Shown in pieces: positions 17,300 through 28,600 of a stretch of DNA of 64,000 nt (position 1 is its first letter; each line of letters starts with the position of its first letter). This DNA is from Escherichia sp. E4742 (GTDB lineage Bacteria > Pseudomonadota > Gammaproteobacteria > Enterobacterales > Enterobacteriaceae), in contig NZ_CP040443.1 of NCBI RefSeq assembly GCF_005843885.1, forward strand, positions 496,001 to 560,000, given 5' to 3'. Below the pieces are notes generated by a model. It was given only the letters and a program-made list of their open reading frames with translations. It had not been told where the DNA came from and searched no databases. The position numbers were made by a program, and so were the translations under genes.

Positions 17300-17839
17300 A
17301 TGAAGAAAGTTTTTCTTTGCGCCATTTTAGCCGCTGTTAGTAGCTCAGCTTTCGCCTCTTCATTACAGGATCAACTCTCTGCGGTCGCAGAAGCTGAGCA
17401 GCAAGGTAAAAATGAAGAGCAAAGACAGCATGACGAATGGGTAGCAGAGCGCAACAGGGAAATTCAGCAAGAGAAACAACGGCGCGCAAACGCTCAGGCC
17501 GCCGCCAATAAAAGAGCGGCGGCAGCAGCAGCGGATAAGAAAGCTCGCCAGGATAAACTGGACGCCGAAGTCACTGCGGATAAAAGACGCGATCAAAGTT
17601 ATGAAGATGAGCTGCGCAGCTTAGAGATTCAGAAACAAAAACTGGCGCTGGCGAAAGAAGAAGCCCGCGTTAAGCGCGAGAACGAATTTATCGATCAGGA
17701 GCTGAAGCACAAAGCCGCGCAAACTGATGTCGTGCAATCTGAAGCTGACGCTAACAGGAATGTGACAGAAGGTGGCCGCGATTTGATGAAAAGCGTGGGT
17801 AAAGCAGAAGAGAATAAATCAGACGGTTGGTTTAATTAA
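17300..17839 (+). CDS. yfgI: Periplasmic coiled-coil protein YfgI (DUF5384-like)
   Basis: A 179-residue protein with a clear signal peptide (KKVFLCAILAAVSSSAFA, cleavage near residue 18-20). An almost wholly helical mature part follows, rich in Ala, Lys, Glu, Gln and Arg (about residues 30-150), with heptad-like patterning typical of a long coiled coil. No catalytic motif is visible. It follows yfgH by 15 bp with a strong ribosome-binding site (CAGGAGG). Co-transcription with a lipoprotein suggests an envelope scaffold or tether, but that is inference. A hairpin terminator follows. Confidence 0.85.
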   Translation: MKKVFLCAILAAVSSSAFASSLQDQLSAVAEAEQQGKNEEQRQHDEWVAERNREIQQEKQRRANAQAAANKRAAAAAADKKARQDKLDAEVTADKRRDQSYEDELRSLEIQKQKLALAKEEARVKRENEFIDQELKHKAAQTDVVQSEADANRNVTEGGRDLMKSVGKAEENKSDGWFN

Positions 17840-17858
17840 TTGATGTCAGTAACTTCAA

Positions 17859-17891
17859 GCCTATGATTCGTAAGGATTATGGGCTTTTTTA
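17859..17891 (+). terminator. Terminator of yfgH-yfgI
   Basis: AGCCTAT pairs with ATGGGCT (7 bp including one G-U) around a 14-base loop, immediately followed by six T. It is oriented to stop transcription leaving yfgI. Confidence 0.75.
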
Positions 17892-17946
17892 TATTGCTGA
17901 CTTTAGCCAGCAATATAAAAAACCCTCTGTAGCAACAGAGGGTTTT
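17890..17946 (-). terminator. Terminator region after guaA
   Basis: Two consecutive hairpins: a 12-bp stem AAAACCCTCTGT (17919-17930) with ACAGAGGGTTTT (17935-17946), ideal as an intrinsic terminator on the minus strand, and a 10-bp stem TATATTGCTG/CAGCAATATA (17890-17917). They end the guaBA transcript and separate it from the convergent yfgI. Confidence 0.85.
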
Positions 17947-17971
17947 GTTCATTCATAGTGCAGGAATTAAA

Positions 17972-19549
17972 TCATTCCCACTCAATAGTAGCTGGCGGCT
18001 TACCGCTGATGTCATACACCACGCGGGAAATACCGTTCACTTCATTGATAATACGGTTGGAAACGCGGCCGAGGAAGTCGTACGGCAGGTGCGCCCAGTG
18101 TGCGGTCATAAAGTCGATGGTTTCAACAGCACGCAGAGAGACAACCCAGTCATACTTACGACCATCGCCCATTACGCCAACGGAACGTACTGGCAGGAAG
18201 ACGGTGAACGCCTGGCTGACCTTGTCGTACAGATCCGCTTTACGCAGCTCTTCAATGAAGATGGCGTCAGCACGGCGCAGCAGGTCACAGTACTCTTTCT
18301 TCACTTCGCCCAGCACACGAACGCCGAGGCCCGGCCCCGGGAACGGGTGACGGTACAGCATGTCGTACGGCAGGCCCAGCTCAAGGCCAATCTTACGCAC
18401 TTCGTCTTTGAACAGCTCTTTCAGCGGTTCAACCAGGCCCATCTTCATCTCTTTCGGCAGGCCACCAACGTTGTGGTGAGATTTGATGACATGTGCTTTA
18501 CCGGTTGCAGACGCGGCAGATTCGATAACGTCAGGGTAGATAGTGCCCTGCGCCAGCCACTTCACGTCTTCCAGTTTCAGCGCTTCCTCATCGAATACTT
18601 CAACGAAAACGCGACCGATGATTTTACGTTTCGCTTCTGGATCGTTTTCGCCAGCCAGCGCTGACAGGAAGCGATCTTCTGCCGGAACGTGAACAATGTT
18701 CAGACCAAAGTGATCGCCAAACATATCCAGAACCTGCTCTGCTTCATTGAGACGCAGCAGGCCGTTGTCGACGAATACGCAAGTCAGGTTTTTACCGATA
18801 GCGCGGTGCAGCAGCATTGCGGTTACGGAGGAATCCACGCCACCAGAAAGGCCGAGGATTACTTTATCGTCGCCCACCTGCTCGCGGATGCGGGCTACTG
18901 CGTCGTCGATAATTTTTGCCGGCGTCCACAGGGCTTCACACTGACAGATATCCAGTACAAAACGCTCCAGCATACGCATGCCCTGACGGGTGTGGGTCAC
19001 TTCCGGATGGAACTGCACTCCGTAGAAGCGTTTTTCTTCGTTGGCCATAATGGCAAACGGGCAATTTTCGGTGCTGGCAACGGTGATGAAGTCGGACGGG
19101 ATAGCGGTAACTTTATCGCCGTGGCTCATCCAGACGTCCAGCAGCGGTTTACCGTCTGCGGTCAGAGCATCTTCGATACCGCGAACCAGTGCGCTGTCGT
19201 TTACGACTTCAACCTGCGCGTAGCCAAATTCACGTTCGTTGGAGGCTTCAACGTGACCGCCCAACTGCATCGCCATGGTCTGCATACCATAGCAAACGCC
19301 GAATACCGGTACGCCTGCTTCAAAAACATACTGCGGCGCACGCGGGCTATTTTCTTCAGTGGTACTTTCCGGGCCGCCGGAAAGAATAATGCCGCTTGGG
19401 TTGAAGTCACGAATTTGTGCTTCTGTCACATCCCACGCCCACAGTTCGCAGTAAACGCCCAGCTCACGCACGCGGCGCGCAACCAGTTGAGTATACTGGG
19501 AACCGAAGTCCAGAATGAGGATGCGATGCTTATGAATGTTTTCCGTCAT
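17972..19549 (-). CDS. guaA: GMP synthase (glutamine-hydrolysing) GuaA
   Basis: Converts XMP to GMP using ATP and ammonia from glutamine. The 525-residue, two-domain protein matches the family length. The class I glutamine amidotransferase (about 8-200) has nucleophile Cys86 in GVCYGMQ and the FHPEVTHT His/Glu. The ATP pyrophosphatase domain has the PP-loop GLSGGVDSS near residue 235, followed by the C-terminal dimerisation domain. It is the second gene of guaBA, 68 bp after guaB; the gap carries a GC-rich hairpin (GCCCGACATGAAGTCGGGC). Control is from the guaB promoter. Confidence 0.98.
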   Translation of the reverse strand: MTENIHKHRILILDFGSQYTQLVARRVRELGVYCELWAWDVTEAQIRDFNPSGIILSGGPESTTEENSPRAPQYVFEAGVPVFGVCYGMQTMAMQLGGHVEASNEREFGYAQVEVVNDSALVRGIEDALTADGKPLLDVWMSHGDKVTAIPSDFITVASTENCPFAIMANEEKRFYGVQFHPEVTHTRQGMRMLERFVLDICQCEALWTPAKIIDDAVARIREQVGDDKVILGLSGGVDSSVTAMLLHRAIGKNLTCVFVDNGLLRLNEAEQVLDMFGDHFGLNIVHVPAEDRFLSALAGENDPEAKRKIIGRVFVEVFDEEALKLEDVKWLAQGTIYPDVIESAASATGKAHVIKSHHNVGGLPKEMKMGLVEPLKELFKDEVRKIGLELGLPYDMLYRHPFPGPGLGVRVLGEVKKEYCDLLRRADAIFIEELRKADLYDKVSQAFTVFLPVRSVGVMGDGRKYDWVVSLRAVETIDFMTAHWAHLPYDFLGRVSNRIINEVNGISRVVYDISGKPPATIEWE

Positions 19550-19617
19550 TGACGCTTATTCCGAGGCAAGTGAAACAGATAATATAAATCGCCCGACATG
19601 AAGTCGGGCGAAGAGAA

Positions 19618-21084
19618 TCAGGAGCCCAGACGGTAGTTCGGGGACTCTTTGGTGATGGTCACGTCGTGAACGTGGCTTTCCTGAATACCCGCACCGCTGA
19701 TACGTACAAACTCCGCTTTAGTACGCAGTTCGTCGATAGTACCACAGCCGGTCAGGCCCATACAGGAGCGCAGGCCGCCCATCTGCTGGTGAATGATCTC
19801 TTTCAGACGACCTTTGTAGGCTACGCGACCTTCGATGCCTTCCGGCACCAGTTTGTCGGCAGCGTTGTCGCTCTGGAAGTAACGGTCAGAGGAGCCTTTG
19901 GACATCGCGCCCAGAGAGCCCATCCCACGGTAAGATTTGTAAGAGCGGCCCTGGTAGAGTTCGATTTCACCCGGGGATTCTTCAGTACCTGCCAGCATGG
20001 AGCCGACCATCACCGCGCTTGCGCCAGCAGCGATAGCTTTCGCAATATCGCCGGAGAAGCGAATACCACCGTCAGCAATAACCGGAATACCGGTGCCTTC
20101 CAGCGCTTCAACTGCGTCAGCAACGGCAGTGATCTGCGGAACACCGACACCAGTAACGATACGAGTCGTACAGATAGAGCCAGGGCCGATACCGACTTTA
20201 ACCGCGCTGCAACCTGCTTCTGCCAGAGCGCGTGCGCCCGCAGCTGTTGCCACGTTGCCGCCGATGATTTGCAGATCCGGATATTTAGCACGAGTTTCAC
20301 GGATACGTTGCAGAACGCCTTCAGAATGACCGTGAGAGGAGTCGATCAGCAGAACGTCAACGCCTGCGGCAACCAGCGCATCAACACGCTCTTCGTTACC
20401 CGCACCCGCGCCAACCGCAGCACCAACACGCAAACGGCCTTGTTCATCTTTACAGGCGTTCGGTTTACGTTCCGCTTTCTGGAAATCTTTAACAGTGATC
20501 ATGCCGATCAGGTGGAATTCATCATCAACCACCAGCGCCTTTTCAACGCGTTTTTCGTGCATTTTTGCCAGCACTACTTCACGGGCTTCACCTTCACGCA
20601 CCGTTACCAGACGCTCTTTCGGCGTCATGTAAACGCTAACCGGCTGGCTCAGGTCGGTCACAAAACGCACGTCACGACCAGTGATGATGCCGACCAGTTC
20701 GTTTTCTTCGGTAACAACCGGGTAGCCAGCAAAGCCGTTACGCTCGGTCAGTTCTTTCACTTCACGCAGGGTGGTTGTCGGCAGCACGGTCTGCGGATCA
20801 GTTACCACGCCAGATTCGTGTTTTTTCACACGGCGAACTTCTTCAGCCTGGCGTTCAATGGACATGTTTTTGTGGATAAAGCCGATACCGCCTTCCTGAG
20901 CCAGAGCAATAGCCAGGCGCGCTTCCGTTACAGTATCCATTGCTGCGGAAAGCATAGGGATATTCAAACGAATAGTTTTCGTCAGCTGGGTGCTGAGGTC
21001 AGCAGTATTCGGCAGAACGGTAGAATGAGCAGGAACGAGGAGAACGTCGTCAAACGTCAGAGCTTCTTTAGCGATACGTAGCAT
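19618..21084 (-). CDS. guaB: IMP dehydrogenase GuaB
   Basis: NAD-dependent oxidation of IMP to XMP, the committed step to guanine nucleotides. The ATG at 21084 (MLRIAKEALTFDDVLLVPAHS) gives the known 488 residues; upstream in-frame codons to 21153 lie in the promoter. The TIM barrel is split by a CBS (Bateman) pair at about 95-205. Catalytic Cys305 sits in GSICTTRIVTGVG. The mobile-flap region AYKGRLKEIIHQQMGGLRS is near the C-terminus. It is divergent from xseA with 161 bp between the starts. Confidence 0.98.
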   Translation of the reverse strand: MLRIAKEALTFDDVLLVPAHSTVLPNTADLSTQLTKTIRLNIPMLSAAMDTVTEARLAIALAQEGGIGFIHKNMSIERQAEEVRRVKKHESGVVTDPQTVLPTTTLREVKELTERNGFAGYPVVTEENELVGIITGRDVRFVTDLSQPVSVYMTPKERLVTVREGEAREVVLAKMHEKRVEKALVVDDEFHLIGMITVKDFQKAERKPNACKDEQGRLRVGAAVGAGAGNEERVDALVAAGVDVLLIDSSHGHSEGVLQRIRETRAKYPDLQIIGGNVATAAGARALAEAGCSAVKVGIGPGSICTTRIVTGVGVPQITAVADAVEALEGTGIPVIADGGIRFSGDIAKAIAAGASAVMVGSMLAGTEESPGEIELYQGRSYKSYRGMGSLGAMSKGSSDRYFQSDNAADKLVPEGIEGRVAYKGRLKEIIHQQMGGLRSCMGLTGCGTIDELRTKAEFVRISGAGIQESHVHDVTITKESPNYRLGS

Positions 21085-21127
21085 GGGCAATATCTCGACC
21101 AGAGTGGTTAATAAATATTGCCGCGGC

Positions 21128-21156
21128 ATTATACAGAGCGTAACCGATTGCATCTA
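21128..21156 (-). promoter_or_regulatory. guaBA promoter with PurR-like site
   Basis: On the minus strand a TATAAT -10 (complement 21128-21133) is 17 bp from TAGATG (complement 21151-21156). The -10 is followed by a GC-rich discriminator (GCCGCGGC), as in growth-rate-controlled promoters. The spacer contains GCAATCGGTTAC (complement 21140-21151), which matches the PurR core GCAAACGTTTGC at nine of twelve positions. Confidence 0.7.
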
Positions 21157-21245
21157 CCCCTTTTTGCAAATAATGCTTGCGCTCCCCGGTCAGCACGTTA
21201 CTATCGATTGAATAACCTGCTGATTTAGAATTTGATCTCGCTCAC

Positions 21246-22613
21246 ATGTTACCATCTCAATCCCCCGCAATTTTTACGGTTAGTCGCCTGAATCAGACCG
21301 TCCGTTTGCTGCTTGAGCAGGAGATGGGGCAAGTGTGGATCAGCGGCGAAATCTCTAACTTTAGCCAGCCATCTTCCGGGCACTGGTACTTTACCCTCAA
21401 AGACGATACCGCTCAGGTCCGCTGTGCGATGTTCCGCAACAGCAATCGCCGGGTTACCTTTCGCCCACAGCACGGGCAACAGGTGCTGGTTCGCGCCAAC
21501 ATTACGCTGTATGAGCCGCGCGGTGATTATCAGATTATCGTCGAGAGTATGCAGCCAGCCGGTGAAGGCTTGTTGCAACAGAAATACGAACAGCTCAAAG
21601 CGAAATTGCAGGCTGAAGGCTTGTTCGATCAGCAGTTTAAGAAGCTACTTCCCTCTCCTGCCCACTGCGTTGGTGTGATCACCTCAAAAACCGGTGCCGC
21701 ACTGCACGATATTTTGCATGTGTTAAAACGTCGCGATCCGTCTCTGCCGGTGATCATCTACCCCACAGCCGTTCAGGGCGATGATGCTCCGGGGCAAATT
21801 GTACGCGCCATTGAACTGGCGAATCTTCGCAACGAATGTGACGTGTTGATCGTCGGGCGCGGTGGTGGTTCGCTGGAAGATTTATGGAGCTTTAACGACG
21901 AGCGCGTGGCGCGGGCGATTTTTGCCAGCCGTATTCCGATTGTCAGCGCCGTCGGTCATGAAACCGATGTGACGATTGCTGATTTTGTTGCCGACCTGCG
22001 TGCGCCAACGCCATCTGCCGCAGCTGAAGTAGTAAGCCGCAATCAGCAGGAGTTACTGCGTCAGGTGCAGTCTGCGCAGCAGCGCCTCGAAATGGCGATG
22101 GATTACTATCTCGCTAACCGCACACGACGCTTTACGCAGATCCATCATCGGTTACAGCAGCAGCATCCACAACTCCGCCTTGCACGCCAGCAAACCATGC
22201 TGGAGCGCCTGCAAAAGCGGATGAGCTTTGCGCTGGAAAATCAGTTAAAACGCACGAGCCAGCAACAGCAGCGGTTAACACAGCGGCTGAATCAGCAAAA
22301 CCCACAGCCGAAGATTCATCGCGCGCAAACGCGCATTCAGCAACTGGAATATCGTCTGGCTGAAACCCTGCGCGCACAGCTTAGCGCCACGCGCGAACGC
22401 TTTGGTAATGTGGTGACACATCTGGAAGCCGTGAGTCCACTGTCCACGCTGGCGCGCGGTTATAGCGTCACCAGCGCCGCCGATGGCACGGTGCTAAAGC
22501 AGGTTAAGCAGGTTAAAGCGGGTGATACGTTGACCACACGGCTGGGCGATGGTGTGGTAGTCAGTGAAGTGAGCGCCGTGACGAAAACACGCAAACCGCG
22601 TAAGAAAGTCTAA
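21246..22613 (+). CDS. xseA: Exodeoxyribonuclease VII large subunit XseA
   Basis: Large subunit of the single-strand DNA exonuclease that works with XseB in recombination and mismatch repair. The 455 residues have an N-terminal OB-fold (about 10-105), which includes ISGEISNFSQPSSGHWYFTLKD. The catalytic domain (about 125-320) carries GVITSKTGAALHDI, GRGGGSLEDLWSFNDE and GHETDVTIADFVADLRAPTP. A long Gln/Arg-rich coiled coil (about 265-385) that recruits XseB follows. It is transcribed away from guaB. The gene marks the left boundary of the sin/rat insertion; a strong hairpin follows the stop. Confidence 0.97.
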   Translation: MLPSQSPAIFTVSRLNQTVRLLLEQEMGQVWISGEISNFSQPSSGHWYFTLKDDTAQVRCAMFRNSNRRVTFRPQHGQQVLVRANITLYEPRGDYQIIVESMQPAGEGLLQQKYEQLKAKLQAEGLFDQQFKKLLPSPAHCVGVITSKTGAALHDILHVLKRRDPSLPVIIYPTAVQGDDAPGQIVRAIELANLRNECDVLIVGRGGGSLEDLWSFNDERVARAIFASRIPIVSAVGHETDVTIADFVADLRAPTPSAAAEVVSRNQQELLRQVQSAQQRLEMAMDYYLANRTRRFTQIHHRLQQQHPQLRLARQQTMLERLQKRMSFALENQLKRTSQQQQRLTQRLNQQNPQPKIHRAQTRIQQLEYRLAETLRAQLSATRERFGNVVTHLEAVSPLSTLARGYSVTSAADGTVLKQVKQVKAGDTLTTRLGDGVVVSEVSAVTKTRKPRKKV

Positions 22614-22620
22614 ATCCCCG

Positions 22621-22660
22621 ACCGGATGTGATGCAGCCAGCACACATCCGGTATTATTAC
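22621..22660. terminator. Terminator between xseA and the RatA-like gene
   Basis: A perfect 10-bp stem, ACCGGATGTG (22621-22630) with CACATCCGGT (22643-22652), is followed by ATTATTA. It lies between two convergent genes. Confidence 0.75.
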
Positions 22661-22672
22661 CGCGACGAAAAC

Positions 22673-25600
22673 TTACTGGAAGCAGGTGGCAAGGCCTGCT
22701 TTATTCATCACAGAAATACTACAATCCTGTCCCCCTGTCCCTTCATCCATTCCACATTCCCCGGCTGATAAATACGGGAAACTCGGCGAAGAAGGCCATC
22801 CCAGCGAACTAAAACCAGAATGAAGCACTGCTAAATCGTTATATGTCGGCGCGTTAGCTAAATTGCCGCACTGCTCCTCAATATCCCATTGTCGTGCATC
22901 AGCCACATGCGCAGTAGCCCAATTTTCGTAGTTCATTACCGGCGAAGAAACAGGGCTTTTCCCGGCGGGTAACTCCGTCGTCAACAAGGGCCGATGCAGT
23001 GATTTACCACTCACCATGACCATATCTGCCATATGCCCCCAGAAATGAGCCGAGGAGACGTTCGGGCTGGTGATAACGGTGAAAATAGCATCCATCGTCG
23101 CAGTGATGTTGATATTATCGTTCAGCGTTACCGTCAGTGGGGTTTTATAGCCCGGTGAATTATCCTGTTTAATCATAAACGTCGCGGTGCCGTCGGAACC
23201 AGTGGTTCCCTGAAGCAAATTACCACTATCGGTCAAGGTGACCGTAGCACCGGTTGGCGGCTGAACAGTCAGGTCATCCATTGCCGCCACATCGCCATAT
23301 AAGGCCGCTCCGGCATTGCGCGGTGCTGCATCACCGCGTTTCAGGTTAAAGGTCACATTTGGCACCGGATTCCCGCCGCTGTCTTTCACGGTAACAATCA
23401 GCGGTAGTGCATCACCTTTCTTCACCATCGCCGCCTGTGTTCCTTCATCAAAAGAGGGTGAACTCAGAATTATACTGGAGACAGATACTCTCGGCGTGAC
23501 CAGGCAAGCCTGATATGCTCGCGTGGCCGATGTCGATATATCGCCTGTGTTCATACTGATGGATTTATACGTTGATGTTGCCTTCTCCGTCGTAAACCAG
23601 TTATACGAATCTAATGGCCATCCTGTATTTTCAGTTAATTTACCTGCATCGTAACTATTAAAGAGAGATTGCAGGTCGCTTAATGTCGGCTGCCTTGCCA
23701 TCTCGCAAGGAGCAAGTGTATTGCTATCTTTCGTACTCCAGAACAGTGCAGGCCAGTTCTCGCCATTGACGCTTCTTGATGTCAGATTTGTTGATGGTAG
23801 TACTTCATCAAACAGTTTCAGCCGCTCGAATACAACACCGTCTTTTGTGGTAACTGTCTCCGGCATATGCCCCCAATGCTGAGCTTTATCTGTATCCGGG
23901 CTGGTCATTACAGTAAACCGGGTATTCAGAGAAGAAACTTTGTCATAATCATCTGCCAATATTGCCCCAATAGATGTTTGGCTTCCCAGGGTATTATTCT
24001 GAGTTAACTCAAATTCAATCTTCCCATCATTCCCCGTGACCCCATACCATATGGACTGCCCGGTATTGCCAGAGGACGTATAAATTAATGGTATTGACGA
24101 AGAAACTGGCGATACAGGCGTTAACGCCAGATTACTCGATGCTGATGAATCTACAATATCGCCTGACCGTCCTCTTGAGAGTTCACGCATGAGCCGAACC
24201 GTGACATTTGCCGCAGCATTCCCACTCCCATCCGTAACGGTCACGGTGAGAGGTATCACCTCGCCTTTTTTCGCGACAGCTGTCGATTTATTCACATCCA
24301 GGGCGCTGGATGACAACGTCATATTTAAGTTAGCGCGTTTAACCAGACACATCTGTGCCGTTGCTTTGGCAGCATTTGTCGCAGTCGTACTCCCATTATT
24401 CAGATTTATATATTGGAAGTTATTGCTTCTGGCATCATTCGTTGGGATGGAATTACCACTCCCCCACGAACTATTGCTTCCAACAGGAAGCCCTAATGCC
24501 TGCGTTAACCCACCGCTTCCGACATAATCGTTATACAACGTTTTAAATTGTTCTAATGTCGGCATCCCCATACGGTCACACGGACTATTGCTCGATTGAT
24601 AGAGATTCGGGTATTTCGTCCACGTATACCAGATTTCATTATTGACAGCATTCGCGGACGTATTGGTGGTAGAAGAAAGCTCAGCCTGCAATAACGGACG
24701 GAGGAATTCTGTACCATCGGAACTGGTAAAGGTATCCGGCATATGTCCCCAATAAGCTGCCTTGCTGGTATCCGGACTGGTCAGTACGGTAAAAACAACA
24801 TCCAGTTCTGATTTTATGGCGCGGTTTCGTACCAGTTGAGCTGTAAGCGGGGTTGCCAGCCCCCAGCTTGTATCCTGATTGACAGTAAACGTTACAGAAC
24901 CATTCGTACCTGTTGTCCCTGCCCATTGGCTTGAGTTAGACGTCATTGACATGCTACCTGCCACTGGTGTGATTTCCTGCAACAGGAGATCATCATGGGA
25001 AGCATTCATTATTGTACCGCTTCGGCTTGTCGCATTGCCGCGCGAAAGTGTAAAACGGGCATAGGGTACTGGATTGCCAGCACTGTCTTTTACCGTCACC
25101 GTTAACGGTATAAATTCACCTTTTTTAGCCACCGCAGAACGACGATCACCGTTTTTAGCCGTCATCTCATCACTCTGTGCAGACGACGTTAGCTCTATCG
25201 TTGCAGGTGCTGCGTGAGGTTCTGTCAGACACATCAATAAATTTTTCGCGGTTGTGCTGGTTTCTCTGGTTACGCCACCAGCACTCAAATTAACGGACTG
25301 ATCGTACCATTTGTTAGATTCTGCAACTTGATCATACGCCCACCAGTTCATGCCCGCGCTAACAGGAAGCCCAAAAACGGTTGCCAAATCACCACCAGGA
25401 TGATCGGCATACAATCCCTGAAGTTCATTGACCAATGGCTGCCAGGCTTCCCCGCAATGGGATTTCGAACTGTCCAGCCGTTCCGCTTTTGTCATCCAGC
25501 CCCAGGACTCATTATTAATCGTCGTCGAAGAAATCCCCATTAACTCTGCGGCAAGTTGAGGACGTTTAAATGTGATTCCCGCACTGCTGGTAAAGGTCTC

Positions 25601-28600
25601 CGGCATATGGCCCCATTGATTGGCCTTGCTGCTATCCGGGCTGGTGATTACCGTATAGATCAACGGTAATGTATTCGAACTGCCCCCTGTCGCATCCAGT
25701 GTTGCCGTAAGTACGGTTTTAAGCCCAATTGATGCATTTTGCCCAACACTAAAGGTCGTGCTGCCATCAACGCCAGTCACACCATACAGCGTCGTCGAGT
25801 AATCAAGATAGAATCCCGAATGCCCCCATGCATCATCAACCTGCAACATTCTCTGCTGATTATCACCAGATACTGCATTCTGGCGGTTCACACTCACTGG
25901 TCGTGTAATAGTAAATGCAGTGTTGCCAACAGGATTACCTTGTGCATCTTTCGTCGTTACACGAATAGCAAGTCTTTCACCTTTCGGGGTTTTCAACATA
26001 CTTGTGCCGTCAATAGACACGACTTGCGATTGATCCGCTGGTTCAAGAATAATCTGGCTGGCCTGTATCACGGGTGTTACCTGACAAGTGAGATAATTCT
26101 GTTCTGTTTCAGTCACAGATGAACTGGTGCCATTGCTCAGATTTTCCGTCTTATACTTGCGCTGATTCATCCCAATATTATCAGGCGTTGAAGAATAGTA
26201 GTTTTTCAGCAACGGCCAGCCCTGCACATCTTTCATAGCATTGTTAGTATTACCGCTGTACAACAACTGAAGATTTTCCAGCGTTGGCAGCGCCCCCACC
26301 CCACAGCCATTATGACTGATGTTTTCAGCCTGGGTCTGATTAAACAGTGCCCATATTTCGTTATCTTCTTCCGGGCCTTTTCGACCATTACCCGCACCAC
26401 TGTTTAACTCGGCAAACAGCAATGGGCGCTTAAACGTTATACCGTTAACGGATAACGTATCTGCCATGTGTCCCCACATTTTTGCTTTTGCGCTGTCCGG
26501 GCTGGTGACCACCGTAAAAATAGTATCCATCGCCGCATTGATCGTTGAGTCAGAATAAAGTGCTGCAGTAATCGCCGTTTTTGTTCCGTGCGTATCAGGA
26601 CGAGTAATATTCAAATTTTTTGAGCCATCACTTCCTGTCATTGCGGTATAGAGGGTCGCAGAATCATTCAATGACGTACCCTCAACCACGACGGGAGCCA
26701 CGATCCCATCGCCACTTCCTGCCGTGTGTTGTTCACCTGTACGGGTATATCCGTCACCACGTTTTAGAGTAAAAGGCATATCAGGCATTGGGTTACCTGA
26801 AGCATCTTTTACTGTTACTTTCACCTGTAACGTCTCGCCTTTCTTCAGTTTTGCGGCATTCAGCGTACTGTTCCACTGGCTGCTGTTAACAACGTCGAGA
26901 GTAATGGTGCTGGCCACGGGATTAGCTGTCGCCAGGCAACTTACATAGACAGGAGCTTCGTTATTATTTATCTGCAAGCCATTATTTAACCAAAGGGCAG
27001 AATAGTGCGGCACTTTATCGACGGGGGTACTACTCCAGTAAGGCTCTTCTCCCGTCGGCCAACCATGCTCACTGTTGATCGTGTTATTACTATTTGCCGA
27101 ATACAACCCGGAAAGCTGAGTCCTGCGCGGTAACATATTGGCACCACAGCCTCCGGCATTGATATTTGCCATATTGGCCTGTGATACACGAACCCAGGTT
27201 TCGTTATTTTCATCCGAAGAAGCACCGGGACTGCTAACTTCTGCCATTAATTTAGGGCGATTGAAGATCAACGAATCGACTTTAATTGTCTCATCCATGT
27301 GTCCCCACATCTGTGCTGATGCAACATCCGGACTCGTGGGTACAGTAAAAATGACACTGTAATCAACATGGCTATCAATAATTCTGGAGCTTTCAGGCGC
27401 AACCACCAATGATGTATCCAGACCCGCACCTTGCGGCTGCTCAATCCTGATAGTTGCTATCCCCTGCGCATTTGTCGTTCCACTAAATACCATTGACGGC
27501 TGAGATGTACCATAGAGCACATCATTCATCTCTATTGCCCCGCTTGTAGCATCAGTAAAACCGGTCGCACTACCTTGTCTGTTACGGCTTGTGCCTTTGG
27601 TAATAGTGAAACTGGCATACGGAACAACGGCATTGTTGATGGCGTTGACGGTTCGAACCGTCATGACAATCGTGTCTCCAACTTTTGCTTTTGCCTGCAG
27701 TGAATCTGGCGCGGTATCTTTATCAGTATCAACCAAAAGACGAGTGACCAGCTCATTGCCAGAACAACTAAGATAGTTCGGCTTAAACCCTGGATAACTA
27801 TCAACACTTCCGTTGCCCAGATTTACTGAAAAGTGAGTATCAACCTTCTCTGCGGCAGATAAGTAATCCTGACCGACGGTTGGCCAGCCATGCTCCTCTC
27901 CAATCTGATTGCCAGGATAAGTGGAATATAAGGTTTCCAGCGCAGTTTGGCGGGGAATATGCCCGAGCCCACACTCCGCCTGCATACTGGTGTTCTGGTC
28001 AAATAGCGCCCAGTCTTCATTGTTTTCGTGCCTTGACCCCAGTTTATGCGACGTTTCATCAGCCAGAACCGGACGCTTAAAGATGTTGCCTGACACAATA
28101 AAACCGCGCATATGCCCCCACATGTGAGCCTTATCGCTGTCCGGGCTGGTTACCGTTGTAAAGATGACATCTTTGGTATCGGTATTGGTAAAACCGGTAC
28201 GCAAACTCCCCGTTATCCGGGTTTTAACCCCCTTTCCTCCCGGTTGAGTCAGTGTTAGCGTCGCCTGACCATTAGTATCGGTTACACCTTCATAGTTATG
28301 TGTGTCTATCTGTCTAAACCCTGAGCCACCAGCAATGTGTACCGGAGAGGCTTCCCATGCCGCATCCGTATCCCCTTTACGGCTTTGCCCATTATCGAGG
28401 TGCAGGGAAAAGTAGTAGTACGCCAGGGGTTGGTTGTTGTTTTTATTATCCGTTATCGATACCACGGTAGTGATGCTATCACCCACCATGACTTTCGCGG
28501 CTTTCAGCGTCGAATCATAGTTATCTGGCGTCAGGGTAATCTGAGGTTCGACATCAGGAGCGGCTTTATCAACACAGCTCACAAGGAACGTAGCACTATC

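Noticed and set aside
18689..19552. A 287-codon plus-strand frame antisense to guaA
   Set aside because: Shadow of GC-biased third positions in guaA; no recognisable protein family.
19666..21081. A 471-codon plus-strand frame antisense to guaB
   Set aside because: Mirror of a highly expressed coding strand; the product is low-complexity and has no ribosome-binding site.
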